From Sedimentibacter saalensis (GTDB lineage: Bacteria > Bacillota > Clostridia > Tissierellales > Sedimentibacteraceae): a stretch of DNA of 64,000 nt. The DNA lies in contig NZ_VLKH01000007.1 of NCBI RefSeq assembly GCF_007830175.1, forward strand, positions 118,491-182,490, given 5' to 3'. Position 1 is the first letter of the stretch. Every line of letters starts with the position of its first letter. Positions 17,955-25,840 of this stretch are shown here, in pieces. The translations under genes were made by a program, and so were the position numbers. The notes below the pieces were generated by a model. The model searched no databases. It saw only the letters and a list, made by a program, of their open reading frames with translations, and was not told where the DNA came from.

Positions 17955-18596
17955 ATGGAAAAGAACATTTCTTGGTTTATTCATAAACAAGTTGAAAATT
18001 TAATAAACAATTTAGAAAAACACAATATGAAAAGTATCTTTGTAAGAAATGAAGAAGAATTAATCAAGGTATTAACAGATTTAATTCTAGAAGGTTCTGT
18101 TGTTGGAGTAGGTGATAGTGTTACTCTTCAGGAAACAGGCGTTTTGGATTTTCTGCGTTTAGGAAATTATAACTTTCTGGACAAGTACAGAGAAGGAATA
18201 ACCAGCGAAGAGAAGAAGCAAATCTATATTCAAAACTTCTCAGCTGATACTTTTATGTGCAGCACAAATGCCATTACTGAGGAGGGAGTTCTTTATAATA
18301 TTGATGGTAACGGAAGCAGAGTAGCTCCAATGTTATATGGACCTAAACAAGTAATAATTGTTGCAGGAATTAATAAGCTGGTTCGTAATCTTGAGGATGC
18401 TGAAAATAGAGTCAGAAATTATGTTGCTCCTATAGATGCAAGAAGATTAGGTAAAGATACTCCATGTACTAAACTTGGGCATTGTATGGATTGTAAAAGC
18501 CCAAATAGAATATGCAATGATTTTGTAACCATTACCGGGCAATTTATCAAAGACAGAATAAAAGTAATCATTGTGGATAAATCACTTGGATATTAA
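17955..18596 (+). CDS. LUD (LutC/YkgG-type) domain protein
   Basis: A 213-residue protein of the DUF162/LUD family: KSIFVRNEEELI, VGVGDSVTLQETG and the late PMLYGPKQVIIVAGINKLV are typical. Family members take part in lactate or other 2-hydroxyacid oxidation in LutABC, but stand-alone short forms such as this are common in Clostridia and of unknown role. The C-terminal Cys-rich stretch CTKLGHCMDCKSPNRIC could bind metal or an iron-sulfur cluster. The ATG follows GATGAGGT. No LutA or LutB lies nearby. Confidence 0.82.
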   Translation: MEKNISWFIHKQVENLINNLEKHNMKSIFVRNEEELIKVLTDLILEGSVVGVGDSVTLQETGVLDFLRLGNYNFLDKYREGITSEEKKQIYIQNFSADTFMCSTNAITEEGVLYNIDGNGSRVAPMLYGPKQVIIVAGINKLVRNLEDAENRVRNYVAPIDARRLGKDTPCTKLGHCMDCKSPNRICNDFVTITGQFIKDRIKVIIVDKSLGY

Positions 18597-18652
18597 AAAC
18601 AGAGGAATTATTATGCCTCATGAACTGTGTATGAAATATTAATAATAAAGGG

Positions 18653-19198
18653 ATGATATGTATTAAATATTTAGCTAATGGAATAACAATAAGCAGAATT
18701 ATATCTTCAGCTTTTATGTTTTTTACAGAACCATTGTCGCTTGAATTTTACTTTCTATATACTTTTAGCGGTATTACAGACATGGTTGATGGAACAATTG
18801 CCAGAAAAATGCATACAGAGAGTAAAGCTGGAGCTGTTCTGGACAGCGTTGCAGACTTAATTTTTCTATTGGTTGCATTTATTAAATTATTTCCAACCTT
18901 AAGTCATGCATTTCCACCGTGGATTTTAAGTGCTGTCATTTTAATAGGAGTTGTAAGGCTTAGCGCATATGCAGTTGGTGCATTGAAGTTTCATAAATTC
19001 ATTGCATTGCACACAATTGCTAATAAAATTACCGGATTTGTTCTTTTCTGTGTTCCATTTATTTTTTTAAGGATAGATATTCATCTTGTAAGTATAATTC
19101 TGTGCATTATAGCAGGTATATCTGCTGTTGAGGAATTGCTGATCAATATTAAGATGGTGCAGTATAACCCTGATGTCAGAAGTATTTTTGAAATATAA
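18653..19198 (+). CDS. CDP-alcohol phosphatidyltransferase family protein
   Basis: A 181-residue integral membrane enzyme that condenses a CDP-activated lipid (or CDP-alcohol) with an alcohol. The full active-site pattern DG-x2-AR-x8-G-x3-D-x3-D is present as Asp46-Gly47, Ala50-Arg51, Gly60, Asp64 and Asp68. About five membrane helices follow. The ATG follows AAAGGG. Whether it makes phosphatidylglycerophosphate, phosphatidylserine or another lipid cannot be told. It is 56 bases behind the LUD gene and could share a transcript with it. Confidence 0.9.
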   Translation: MICIKYLANGITISRIISSAFMFFTEPLSLEFYFLYTFSGITDMVDGTIARKMHTESKAGAVLDSVADLIFLLVAFIKLFPTLSHAFPPWILSAVILIGVVRLSAYAVGALKFHKFIALHTIANKITGFVLFCVPFIFLRIDIHLVSIILCIIAGISAVEELLINIKMVQYNPDVRSIFEI

Positions 19199-19246
19199 AC
19201 AAGAGCGGGCCTTAAGTAAAAACTATTAAATTTCAAGGAGAAAACC

Positions 19247-19669
19247 ATGAATTTGAAAATTATAAATAGTACAGAAAATATTAATTGGGAAATGGTAAGT
19301 TTTATTTTGGCAAAAGCAGGATTAAGCAGCTCAGAACCTGAAATTTGCAAAAGGGCTTTTCAAGGAAGTCAAGTAACCATATTTGCATTTGATGATGAAA
19401 ATATGATTGGAACAGCTAGGGCAATATCAGATGGCGTGAAGCAGGCAGCCATATATGATGTTGCCATACTTCCTGAGTATCAGGGAAAAGGAATCGGTAA
19501 AATTATGATGGAAAATATAATGGATAAATTGCCCGGATGTAATTTCATATTGTATGCCAATGTTGGAAAAGAAGCTTTTTACGAAAAATTAGGTTTCAGA
19601 CGTCTTAAGACAGGCATGGCAAAATTCGTTAAGAAAGAAATAATGACAAGCAGAGGATTTACAGAATAA
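19247..19669 (+). CDS. GNAT family N-acetyltransferase
   Basis: A 140-residue compact acetyltransferase. The acetyl-CoA pyrophosphate loop is YQGKGIGKIMM (about residues 81-91), preceded by the beta-4 strand AAIYDVAILPEY. The late AFYEKLGFRRL motif is standard. The ATG follows AAGGAGAAAACC. Similar short GNATs act on aminoglycosides, polyamines or protein N-termini; nothing here selects one. It is followed by REP-like palindromes. Confidence 0.88.
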   Translation: MNLKIINSTENINWEMVSFILAKAGLSSSEPEICKRAFQGSQVTIFAFDDENMIGTARAISDGVKQAAIYDVAILPEYQGKGIGKIMMENIMDKLPGCNFILYANVGKEAFYEKLGFRRLKTGMAKFVKKEIMTSRGFTE

Positions 19670-19799
19670 TATTTCTTATGATCTCTGAATGTTACTGAAC
19701 AATGGACAGCCAGAAAATTAATATAAAAACTAAATAATTTACTGCTATCATAAGACCAAGATATGGTCACAAGTTTGATGACAAAGTTGTTTCAATAAT

Positions 19800-19880
19800 G
19801 TAGTGGAGAACCTCGCGTCCTCCCGCAGATAAAAAATTAATGATATAAAACACGGGCTGGCAGTAACCAGCCCTACAGTT
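19800..19880. repeat. REP-like palindromic intergenic repeats
   Basis: A fragment CCTCGCGTCCTCCCGCAG is followed by a hairpin GGGCTGG-cagtaa-CCAGCCC (19854-19873). Related GTATCCTCCCGCAG and GGGCGGACACGAGGTCC sequences occur at 52793-52969, so this is a dispersed family. Confidence 0.6.
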
Positions 19881-19940
19881 TGTCTAATTTATGTTTGTCA
19901 ATAACCTGAAGACCATAATATGGTCTTTTTATTTTACTAC

Positions 19941-19994
19941 TTGACACGTACTACGTTACGCGATATAATGAGTTATACTACGTAATACGTAATA
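19941..19994 (+). promoter_or_regulatory. padR promoter with repeated operator-like motif
   Basis: Consensus TTGACA (19941-19946) and TATAAT (19964-19969), 17 bases apart. TACTACGT occurs at 19949-19956 in the spacer and again at 19976-19983, where it continues into the inverted repeat TACGT-aat-ACGTA. This fits autoregulation by the PadR protein encoded next. Confidence 0.8.
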
Positions 19995-20030
19995 AAATGA
20001 TTTAAAAAAGGGAACTCAAGGAGGAATATA

Positions 20031-20357
20031 TTGAAAGATAAAATGCAAGAAACTCCGCTTACGGAAACAGCGCTGCTCATATTGTTAGCCATGTACAAAC
20101 CAAATCATGGTTATGGAGTAATGCAATTTGTAGAAGAGAAAACAAAAGGCAGGGTTGTTTTTGGACCTGGAACTTTATATGGAGCAATCAACAATCTTGA
20201 AAAGAAAAAGTGGATTACTCTTCATGCTGTCATTGAAGGGGAAAGAAAAAAAGAGTATGTTATCACTGATTTAGGAAAAGAACAGGTAAAGTCAGAGCTT
20301 TTGAGAATGCAGGAAGTTTATATTATAGGTATGGAAATAACAAGACTGGGGGAATGA
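20031..20357 (+). CDS. PadR family transcriptional regulator
   Basis: A 108-residue winged-helix regulator starting with TTG at 20031 behind AAGGAGGAA. PadR signatures are LTETALLILLAMYKPNHGYG, the wing GPGTLYGAINNLEKKKWI and the following YVITDLGKEQ. The C-terminal dimer helix is short, as in the PadR-s2 group. It is followed after three bases by a DUF2812 membrane protein, the usual partner of this type in Clostridia. The promoter carries repeated TACTACGT sites, so self-repression is likely. Confidence 0.92.
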   Translation: MKDKMQETPLTETALLILLAMYKPNHGYGVMQFVEEKTKGRVVFGPGTLYGAINNLEKKKWITLHAVIEGERKKEYVITDLGKEQVKSELLRMQEVYIIGMEITRLGE

Positions 20358-20360
20358 TGT

Positions 20361-21014
20361 ATGATTAAAAAGTTTAGGATTTTTTTAAATCCAATCGAAG
20401 GACAGGAAAAATGGCTGAATGAAAAAGCAGCAGAAGGGCTTAGGTTATTAAAAGTAGGAAGATTTTTTTATGAATTTGAACAATGCAAAAACAATCAATA
20501 CCAATATGCTGTTGATTATATAGGAAATAATTCAAACGCTCAGAGAAAGGAATATGAAAGTTTTCTGGAAGAAGTAGGAATAAACTATTTTGAAAAGCCA
20601 CTGAATATTGGTCAGTTATCCTTTGGCAAAGTGAAATATCGCCCATATGCAAACAAGGGAGGAAAGCTGGCTACCTCATGGGGAATGATAAACAGAGAAC
20701 TTCTCATTTTAGAAAAAGAATGTAACGGAAAGCCCTTTAACATTTATAGCAATGCCGAAGATAAAATTCAGGCACTAAAGGAAAGAAGGAAACCTCACAT
20801 TTATCTGTTTATATTGATTCTTCTCATGGGAGGATACTTCACCTTTGCTAAAAGATATATGCTTGATGCTGCTTTCATGAATAGCCAGAACAGTTTTTCA
20901 AATAGTGTTGTAACATTATTGCTTGGAGTTATGGGAACAATCACAATAGCAAGAATGGTTCAATTATCACTATCCATTAAATCACTAAAAGAAATTGGAA
21001 ATATACAAGAGTAA
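20361..21014 (+). CDS. DUF2812 domain membrane protein
   Basis: A 217-residue protein. The N-terminal cytoplasmic part (about 1-130) matches DUF2812, with FLNPIEGQEKWLNEKAAEGLR and FEQC. Two membrane helices follow at about residues 148-162 and 178-198. It is co-transcribed with and almost abuts the PadR regulator. DUF2812 proteins are regularly paired with PadR regulators and thought to respond to membrane or drug stress, but this is context only. Its ribosome site lies in the end of padR (GGGGGAATG). Confidence 0.85.
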   Translation: MIKKFRIFLNPIEGQEKWLNEKAAEGLRLLKVGRFFYEFEQCKNNQYQYAVDYIGNNSNAQRKEYESFLEEVGINYFEKPLNIGQLSFGKVKYRPYANKGGKLATSWGMINRELLILEKECNGKPFNIYSNAEDKIQALKERRKPHIYLFILILLMGGYFTFAKRYMLDAAFMNSQNSFSNSVVTLLLGVMGTITIARMVQLSLSIKSLKEIGNIQE

Positions 21015-21055
21015 GATTTGTTGCAGAAAAATGCGCTGGTCAAATTTTTTTGCTT

Positions 21056-21080
21056 CGGTCATCGGGGACGGTTCTTACTG
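21056..21080 (+). repeat. Left copy of 25-base repeat flanking the S-layer gene
   Basis: CGGTCAT-C-GGGGACGGTTCT followed by TACTG. It matches the reverse complement of 23535-23559 at 22 of 25 positions. Confidence 0.75.
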
Positions 21081-21115
21081 TCTTATTATCACATAGTTAA
21101 AATTCATTTAATGTA

Positions 21116-21142
21116 CCCCTCATATTATTGAGGGGAATTTTT
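21116..21142 (+). terminator. Intrinsic terminator after DUF2812 gene
   Basis: Stem CCCCTCA/TGAGGGG with a six-base loop, followed by AATTTTTAG. It ends the padR-DUF2812 unit. Confidence 0.8.
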
Positions 21143-21367
21143 AGTTATAATAAATATAATAATTAGAAGTTGAAATAACGGTAAAAAGTTGTATACTTAA
21201 AGTAGGTGTAATCATATGCAAGTTTTAATGCTTGTGTTAACGATTTCCGAAAGAGGGCGATATGATAAATTATTGGGATTAGAAATTAGAAATCAGGGGG
21301 AGTTATTTAACTATGTTTCATTTTATTGTATTAAAAGCTTTAAAAACCTTAGAAAAGGAGTTTTATT

Positions 21368-23527
21368 ATGACCAGAAAAATAAATGTAAAAAGTACTGTT
21401 TATAAATTATATTTTAAAAAAACAGTGGCAATTGTTCTTTCAATTCTTATGTCTGTCATAGCGCTGCCCTTTAATTCTGCATCGGCATTTGCTGCTGATG
21501 GTACAAATGGTACAGGAGAGAAAAGTATTGTTCTTGATCACTCAAATGTTATTACTTATGCTCAGACAGTAACCGGGTCATCAATTACATACAATGGTAC
21601 GGAAGATACAAAAGTTGCATTTTATTCCTCAGACTTTGTTTCCGAATGTCAAAAAACTGTGGCAGGAATATTTAAGTCCATAAAAATTCCATCACTTCCT
21701 AACTCTTCATACGGCAAGCTTTACATAGGATATGTATCTTCATCAAGTTATAGCTCAACAGTAACTGCCGGTACAGAATATGATGCAACTAACATTGGAA
21801 AAATGTCTTTTGTACCATATCCAGGATTTTATGGGACAGTTGACATTCCATTCTATGGATATAATACAAATGGAGATATTTTTGAAGGAACAATCAAGAT
21901 TGCTATTGCAGAGAGAAAAGTAGATGCTGACACCATAAAATATACAACCTATGAAGAAATGCCGGTGGATTTTGAAGCAGATGATTTTAATGATGAGTGC
22001 GTTGACACGACCAGAGACAATATAAATTATGTGAAATTTACATTGCCGCCTTCAAGCAGCGGCAGACTATATGTTGGATATGTATCTTCTAGTTCATATA
22101 GTTCTAAAGTTGCTGAAGGAACGAAGTATTATGAAAATGATCTTGATAATATTACATTTGTTCCATATCAGGACTATCACGGCAAAGTGATTATTTCATA
22201 CATAGGATACAGCGATGATGGAAAATCATATACCGGAGAAGTTGAAATAACTGTCAATCAATATGATTGGGATGCAGATCCCATACTTTATAGTACAGGC
22301 TCCTTTACGCCCTTAAGTTTCGACTCTGACGATTTCGCAGACGCCTGTGATGATGCCAACAATGAAGGACTCGACTACGTTAAGTTTACTCTTCCTTCAT
22401 CAACATATGGAATATTGTATTATAACTATACATCATCAACAAAATATGATTCAAAAGTTTCAGCCAGTACCAAGTATTACAAAAATGATCTGGATGATGT
22501 AGTCTTTGTGCCGAAATCTAATTATAAAGGAACGTTTTTTATTAGTTATACAGGATATGATGATGACGGAAACTCTTTTACCGGAATAGTTAAAATAACA
22601 GTTAAAGAAGAAAGTGCTGTTGCTGATACAATCAATGTTTCAACAAAAGAAGACACAGTCCTTTATTTTGATGATGATGATTTTAACGATGTATGCGAAG
22701 ATGCTACCAATGAAGAACTTGATTACATAAAATTTACATTGCCTTCTTCAAGCTACGGAAAACTCTACTATAACTATTCATCACCAAGCAGTTACAGCTC
22801 TCTTGTTTCAGAAGGTACAAAATATTATTATGATGATTCACCATCATTATCAAAGGTAGCATTTGTACCTTATAAAGACTATAACGGTACTGTAACGGTA
22901 AAATATACAGGATGGAACACAGAAGGAGTTAACTTTACCGGAACAGTCAAAATAACAGTTACAGCCGTTGCTGATTCAGCTGCTTCATCTTACTTCAATG
23001 ATGTTACATCGAGCTACAGCTGGGCATCAGCTTCAATTGATTATTTGTTTGAGAAAGGTGTAGTAACCGGTACAGGAGGCAACAATTACAGCCCTGCTCA
23101 AAACATGATACGTGGAGATTTTATGCTGATGCTTTATAGAGCGTTAGATTTAAGTGCTTCTTCAAAAAGCAATTTTTCCGATGTACCGGCTGGCAGCTAT
23201 TATTATACTGCCATAGCTACAGCCAAAGCTCTTGGCATTGCCAAGGGTTATGATGATCTTTTCATGCCTAATGCACCAATTACAAGAGAAGATGCCATGG
23301 TTCTTGTTGCAAGGGCGTTGAAAGTTGATGGAAAGACATTAACTACAGGAAGTATCAGTGATTTGAACAATTTTAAGGATAAAGGTTCTGTATCTGATTA
23401 TGCAGTTTCTTCAGTAGCAACTCTGGTTAAGGCAGGCATCGTTACAGGCAGCAACTCATATCTTAATCCTAAATCATATGTAACCCGCGCAGAAATGGCA
23501 GTTATACTTTATCGTGTTTTGAAGTAA
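21368..23527 (+). CDS. S-layer protein with four internal repeats and three SLH domains
   Basis: A 719-residue secreted surface protein. A signal peptide (about 1-42, ending SAFA) is followed by four imperfect repeats of about 110 residues (about 60-190, 195-300, 300-410, 412-535), each with DDF-x-D-x-C, KFTLPSS, a YSS/YDS run and FTG-x-VKITV. Three SLH domains (about 545-600, 608-665, 668-719) anchor the protein to pyruvylated wall polysaccharide; the third has the TRAEMAVILYR signature. The ATG follows AAAAGGAG. The repeat units may vary between strains through recombination. The gene lies between inverted copies of a dispersed repeat. Confidence 0.92.
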   Translation: MTRKINVKSTVYKLYFKKTVAIVLSILMSVIALPFNSASAFAADGTNGTGEKSIVLDHSNVITYAQTVTGSSITYNGTEDTKVAFYSSDFVSECQKTVAGIFKSIKIPSLPNSSYGKLYIGYVSSSSYSSTVTAGTEYDATNIGKMSFVPYPGFYGTVDIPFYGYNTNGDIFEGTIKIAIAERKVDADTIKYTTYEEMPVDFEADDFNDECVDTTRDNINYVKFTLPPSSSGRLYVGYVSSSSYSSKVAEGTKYYENDLDNITFVPYQDYHGKVIISYIGYSDDGKSYTGEVEITVNQYDWDADPILYSTGSFTPLSFDSDDFADACDDANNEGLDYVKFTLPSSTYGILYYNYTSSTKYDSKVSASTKYYKNDLDDVVFVPKSNYKGTFFISYTGYDDDGNSFTGIVKITVKEESAVADTINVSTKEDTVLYFDDDDFNDVCEDATNEELDYIKFTLPSSSYGKLYYNYSSPSSYSSLVSEGTKYYYDDSPSLSKVAFVPYKDYNGTVTVKYTGWNTEGVNFTGTVKITVTAVADSAASSYFNDVTSSYSWASASIDYLFEKGVVTGTGGNNYSPAQNMIRGDFMLMLYRALDLSASSKSNFSDVPAGSYYYTAIATAKALGIAKGYDDLFMPNAPITREDAMVLVARALKVDGKTLTTGSISDLNNFKDKGSVSDYAVSSVATLVKAGIVTGSNSYLNPKSYVTRAEMAVILYRVLK

Positions 23528-23534
23528 GTTCGGT

Positions 23535-23559
23535 CAGAGAGAACCGTCCCCAATGACCG
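23535..23559 (-). repeat. Right copy of 25-base repeat flanking the S-layer gene
   Basis: Read on the minus strand this is CGGTCATTGGGGACGGTTCT plus CTCTG, the inverted partner of 21056-21080. Confidence 0.75.
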
Positions 23560-23575
23560 CCCTATGACCAGTTAG

Positions 23576-23619
23576 AATAATCAGCTATAGATTTAATCTA
23601 TAGCTGATTATTATTTTTT
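23576..23619. terminator. Strong intrinsic terminator
   Basis: A perfect 17-base stem (AATAATCAGCTATAGAT and complement) with loop TTA, then ATTTTTT. It separates the S-layer gene from the opine-dehydrogenase-like gene. Confidence 0.9.
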
Positions 23620-23688
23620 GGTATTAATACTTTATTTTTTTAGCTGATATAATAGCAAAACAAATGGTAGTTAAAGAGGAGAAAAAAT

Positions 23689-24915
23689 ATGTACAATTTT
23701 AATGGAATTAAGGATGTGCCGGTGGCAATACTTGGTGGAGGAGCTGTTGGGAAAGCAGTTGGAGCAGATTGTGTATTGGGAGGCAACAAGGTAAGAATTT
23801 GTGACCTGGAACCTTATGCTTCCGCAACTCTTGCCAATTTACAAAAGACAGGCATTACACTGAAGGGAAATGAAAAAAACAAATACGGCTTTAAGCGTAC
23901 CGGTACCGCTCATTTTCATATGATTACAACTGATGTGGAGGAATGTGTAAAGGGTGCTAAAATTGTTATTGTGGCAGTGCCTTCAGTAGCACATGATACT
24001 TTCTTTGAGAAACTGGTTCCTGTATTGGAGGATGATATGATAATACATATTATTCCCGATAATTATGGGTCTTTAAAGTTGAGAAAGAAAATGAGAGAGC
24101 TAGGCTGCAAGAAAAAAGTGATAATTGGAGGATGGTCCAGTGCACCTTATGGAGCACGTGTTGTTACTGAAGGCGGTGTTATGACTTCAGAGGTTTTTTT
24201 GGTATACCGTGCCATTACTTTGCGTGGAGCAGCTCTTCCTTCAACAGACCAGGCAGATTTCCTCGAAAGTTCAAAGTATCTTGGATGTTTTGACTCAATT
24301 ACACAAGGAGATGGGCCAACAGGCGGTAATACTGTACTGGATATTGGATTTAGCAATGTAAATCCGGTGCTTCATTGTCCGGGGACATTGCTTGGTGTGG
24401 GTGTTATGGAAAACTGGGGAAAAATATTTGGAGGCAATGATAAATACACGTATTCCATTTACAGCCATGCATATTGTCCTTCAATTGCAGAAGTTCAATA
24501 TGCTTTTTATCTGGAAGAACTGGAGCTTGCAAAGGCAATTGGCGTGAGTGTTCAGGAATATCCAAAGAAAAATTTCTTATCCCGCACAAGCATACTAGGA
24601 CCTGAGTACATGGGAGATGACTGCATCGTTCCATTTGATGAACAGTACGAAACAGCATATGGCACAGGCCCGTTTACAATTCAGAACCGTTATATTACAG
24701 AAGACATACCTGTTGGCTGTCATATTTATCATGAGCTTGGCAAGAAATATGGGGTAAAGACCAAGGTGATTGACAGCATGATCACATTGGCATCTGTAAT
24801 GACCGGCCATGATTTTTACAGTGAAGGCATGACACTGGATGATCTGGGAATCGGACATTTAGACAAGGAACAGCTTCTTAGATATTTGAATGAAGACATT
24901 TATGTGGAGAAATAA
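23689..24915 (+). CDS. NAD/NADP octopine/nopaline (opine) dehydrogenase family protein
   Basis: A 408-residue protein. The N-terminal Rossmann domain has LGGGAVGKAVG (15-25) and an acidic residue after strand 2 (CDLEP), which points to NAD. The C-terminal half (about 195-400) is the helical opine-dehydrogenase domain, with the NVNPVLHCPG motif holding a likely catalytic His. Opine dehydrogenases reductively join an amino acid with a 2-oxo acid, or do the reverse. The ATG follows AAAGAGGAG. An Asp/Glu-racemase-like gene follows after nine bases and is surely co-transcribed. The amino acid and oxo acid used are unknown. Confidence 0.85.
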   Translation: MYNFNGIKDVPVAILGGGAVGKAVGADCVLGGNKVRICDLEPYASATLANLQKTGITLKGNEKNKYGFKRTGTAHFHMITTDVEECVKGAKIVIVAVPSVAHDTFFEKLVPVLEDDMIIHIIPDNYGSLKLRKKMRELGCKKKVIIGGWSSAPYGARVVTEGGVMTSEVFLVYRAITLRGAALPSTDQADFLESSKYLGCFDSITQGDGPTGGNTVLDIGFSNVNPVLHCPGTLLGVGVMENWGKIFGGNDKYTYSIYSHAYCPSIAEVQYAFYLEELELAKAIGVSVQEYPKKNFLSRTSILGPEYMGDDCIVPFDEQYETAYGTGPFTIQNRYITEDIPVGCHIYHELGKKYGVKTKVIDSMITLASVMTGHDFYSEGMTLDDLGIGHLDKEQLLRYLNEDIYVEK

Positions 24916-24924
24916 GGAGGACAT

Positions 24925-25686
24925 ATGAGCTGGCAGGGGATTTTACAGACAACAGGAGATATCTACAAGACACATGCAGTTCCTGCAACTTATACGGCAG
25001 GACATCCCATTGGAATTATTGCAGTAGATCTGGTATATCCTAAACTACCCGGAAATGTGGCTAATGCAACAACATATGATTTTCCGGTACTATATAAAAA
25101 AGTGAGTTTTGATATAGAGCTTTTGTTTGCTGGCGCTCCTGAAATAGAAGCTCAGATAGTTGCTGCAGCAAAAGAGCTGGAAGCTGAAGGAGTACGGGCA
25201 ATTATAGGGGCCTGCGGTTATTTTGCTCATTTTCAAAATCAGGTGTCAGAATCAGTAAATGTTCCCGTGTTCCTATCAAGTCTTTGTCAGATTCCTATCA
25301 TCAAGCTTGGGTTAAAATCTTCTCAGAAAATTGCTGTCTTTGCAGCAAGCAAAGAAAATTTAACCGACGAACTGCTTAAGAAAGTTGGTGCTGACATAAA
25401 TGACTGTTTGATTCAAGATATAGGTAACTTAGAAAGTTTTGCGCCCATCAGATGGGGCAAAACAAAGCTGGACAATGACCGTCTTACAAAGGATCTTGCA
25501 GAAGTGGCAAAGAAACTCATTAGCGAAAGATCAGATATTGGGGCAATATTGTTGGAGTGCAGCGACCTTCCTCCCTATGCCAGTGACATTCAACGTGCAA
25601 CCGGACTTCCTGTTTTTGATTTTATTACACTGATAAACTGGGTTGAACAGGCAGTAGTGCAGAAGAGGTATTTTGGATATTTTTAA
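24925..25686 (+). CDS. Aspartate/glutamate racemase superfamily protein
   Basis: A 253-residue member of the Asp/Glu/hydantoin racemase superfamily. The two expected cysteines are Cys97 in IIGACGYF and Cys212 in LLECSDLPPYA, so the two-base cofactor-free mechanism is possible. Besides racemases the group includes maleate isomerase and arylmalonate decarboxylase, so the reaction is not fixed. The ATG follows AAGGAGG at the end of the opine-dehydrogenase-like gene. Together they could change the chirality of an amino acid and conjugate or release it. A terminator lies about 90 bases downstream. Confidence 0.85.
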   Translation: MSWQGILQTTGDIYKTHAVPATYTAGHPIGIIAVDLVYPKLPGNVANATTYDFPVLYKKVSFDIELLFAGAPEIEAQIVAAAKELEAEGVRAIIGACGYFAHFQNQVSESVNVPVFLSSLCQIPIIKLGLKSSQKIAVFAASKENLTDELLKKVGADINDCLIQDIGNLESFAPIRWGKTKLDNDRLTKDLAEVAKKLISERSDIGAILLECSDLPPYASDIQRATGLPVFDFITLINWVEQAVVQKRYFGYF

Positions 25687-25774
25687 ATACCTTAATTTAA
25701 AATATTGCAAGTGTATAAAAAAATGTTGAAAAAAAAGCAATATTAATATAAAATAAAAAGTTATAAACATATGT

Positions 25775-25807
25775 TTCCTCAAGCTAATAGTTTGAGGAAT
25801 TTTTTTA
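25775..25807 (+). terminator. Intrinsic terminator before the LysR gene
   Basis: TTCCTCAA and TTGAGGAA form the stem, followed by TTTTTTT. It ends the opine-dehydrogenase/racemase unit. Confidence 0.8.
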
Positions 25808-25840
25808 AAATTATCTATAGCATAAATGATAGGAGGAATT

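Larger units (their letters stand above)
21015..21367. other. 353-base upstream region of the S-layer gene
   Basis: This gap contains one copy of the GGGGACGGTTCT repeat (21056-21080), a terminator (21116-21142) and then about 220 bases of AT-rich leader before the S-layer gene. A GGGGGAG sequence at about 21297 is not followed by an ORF of useful size. No known riboswitch fits. Confidence 0.5.
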
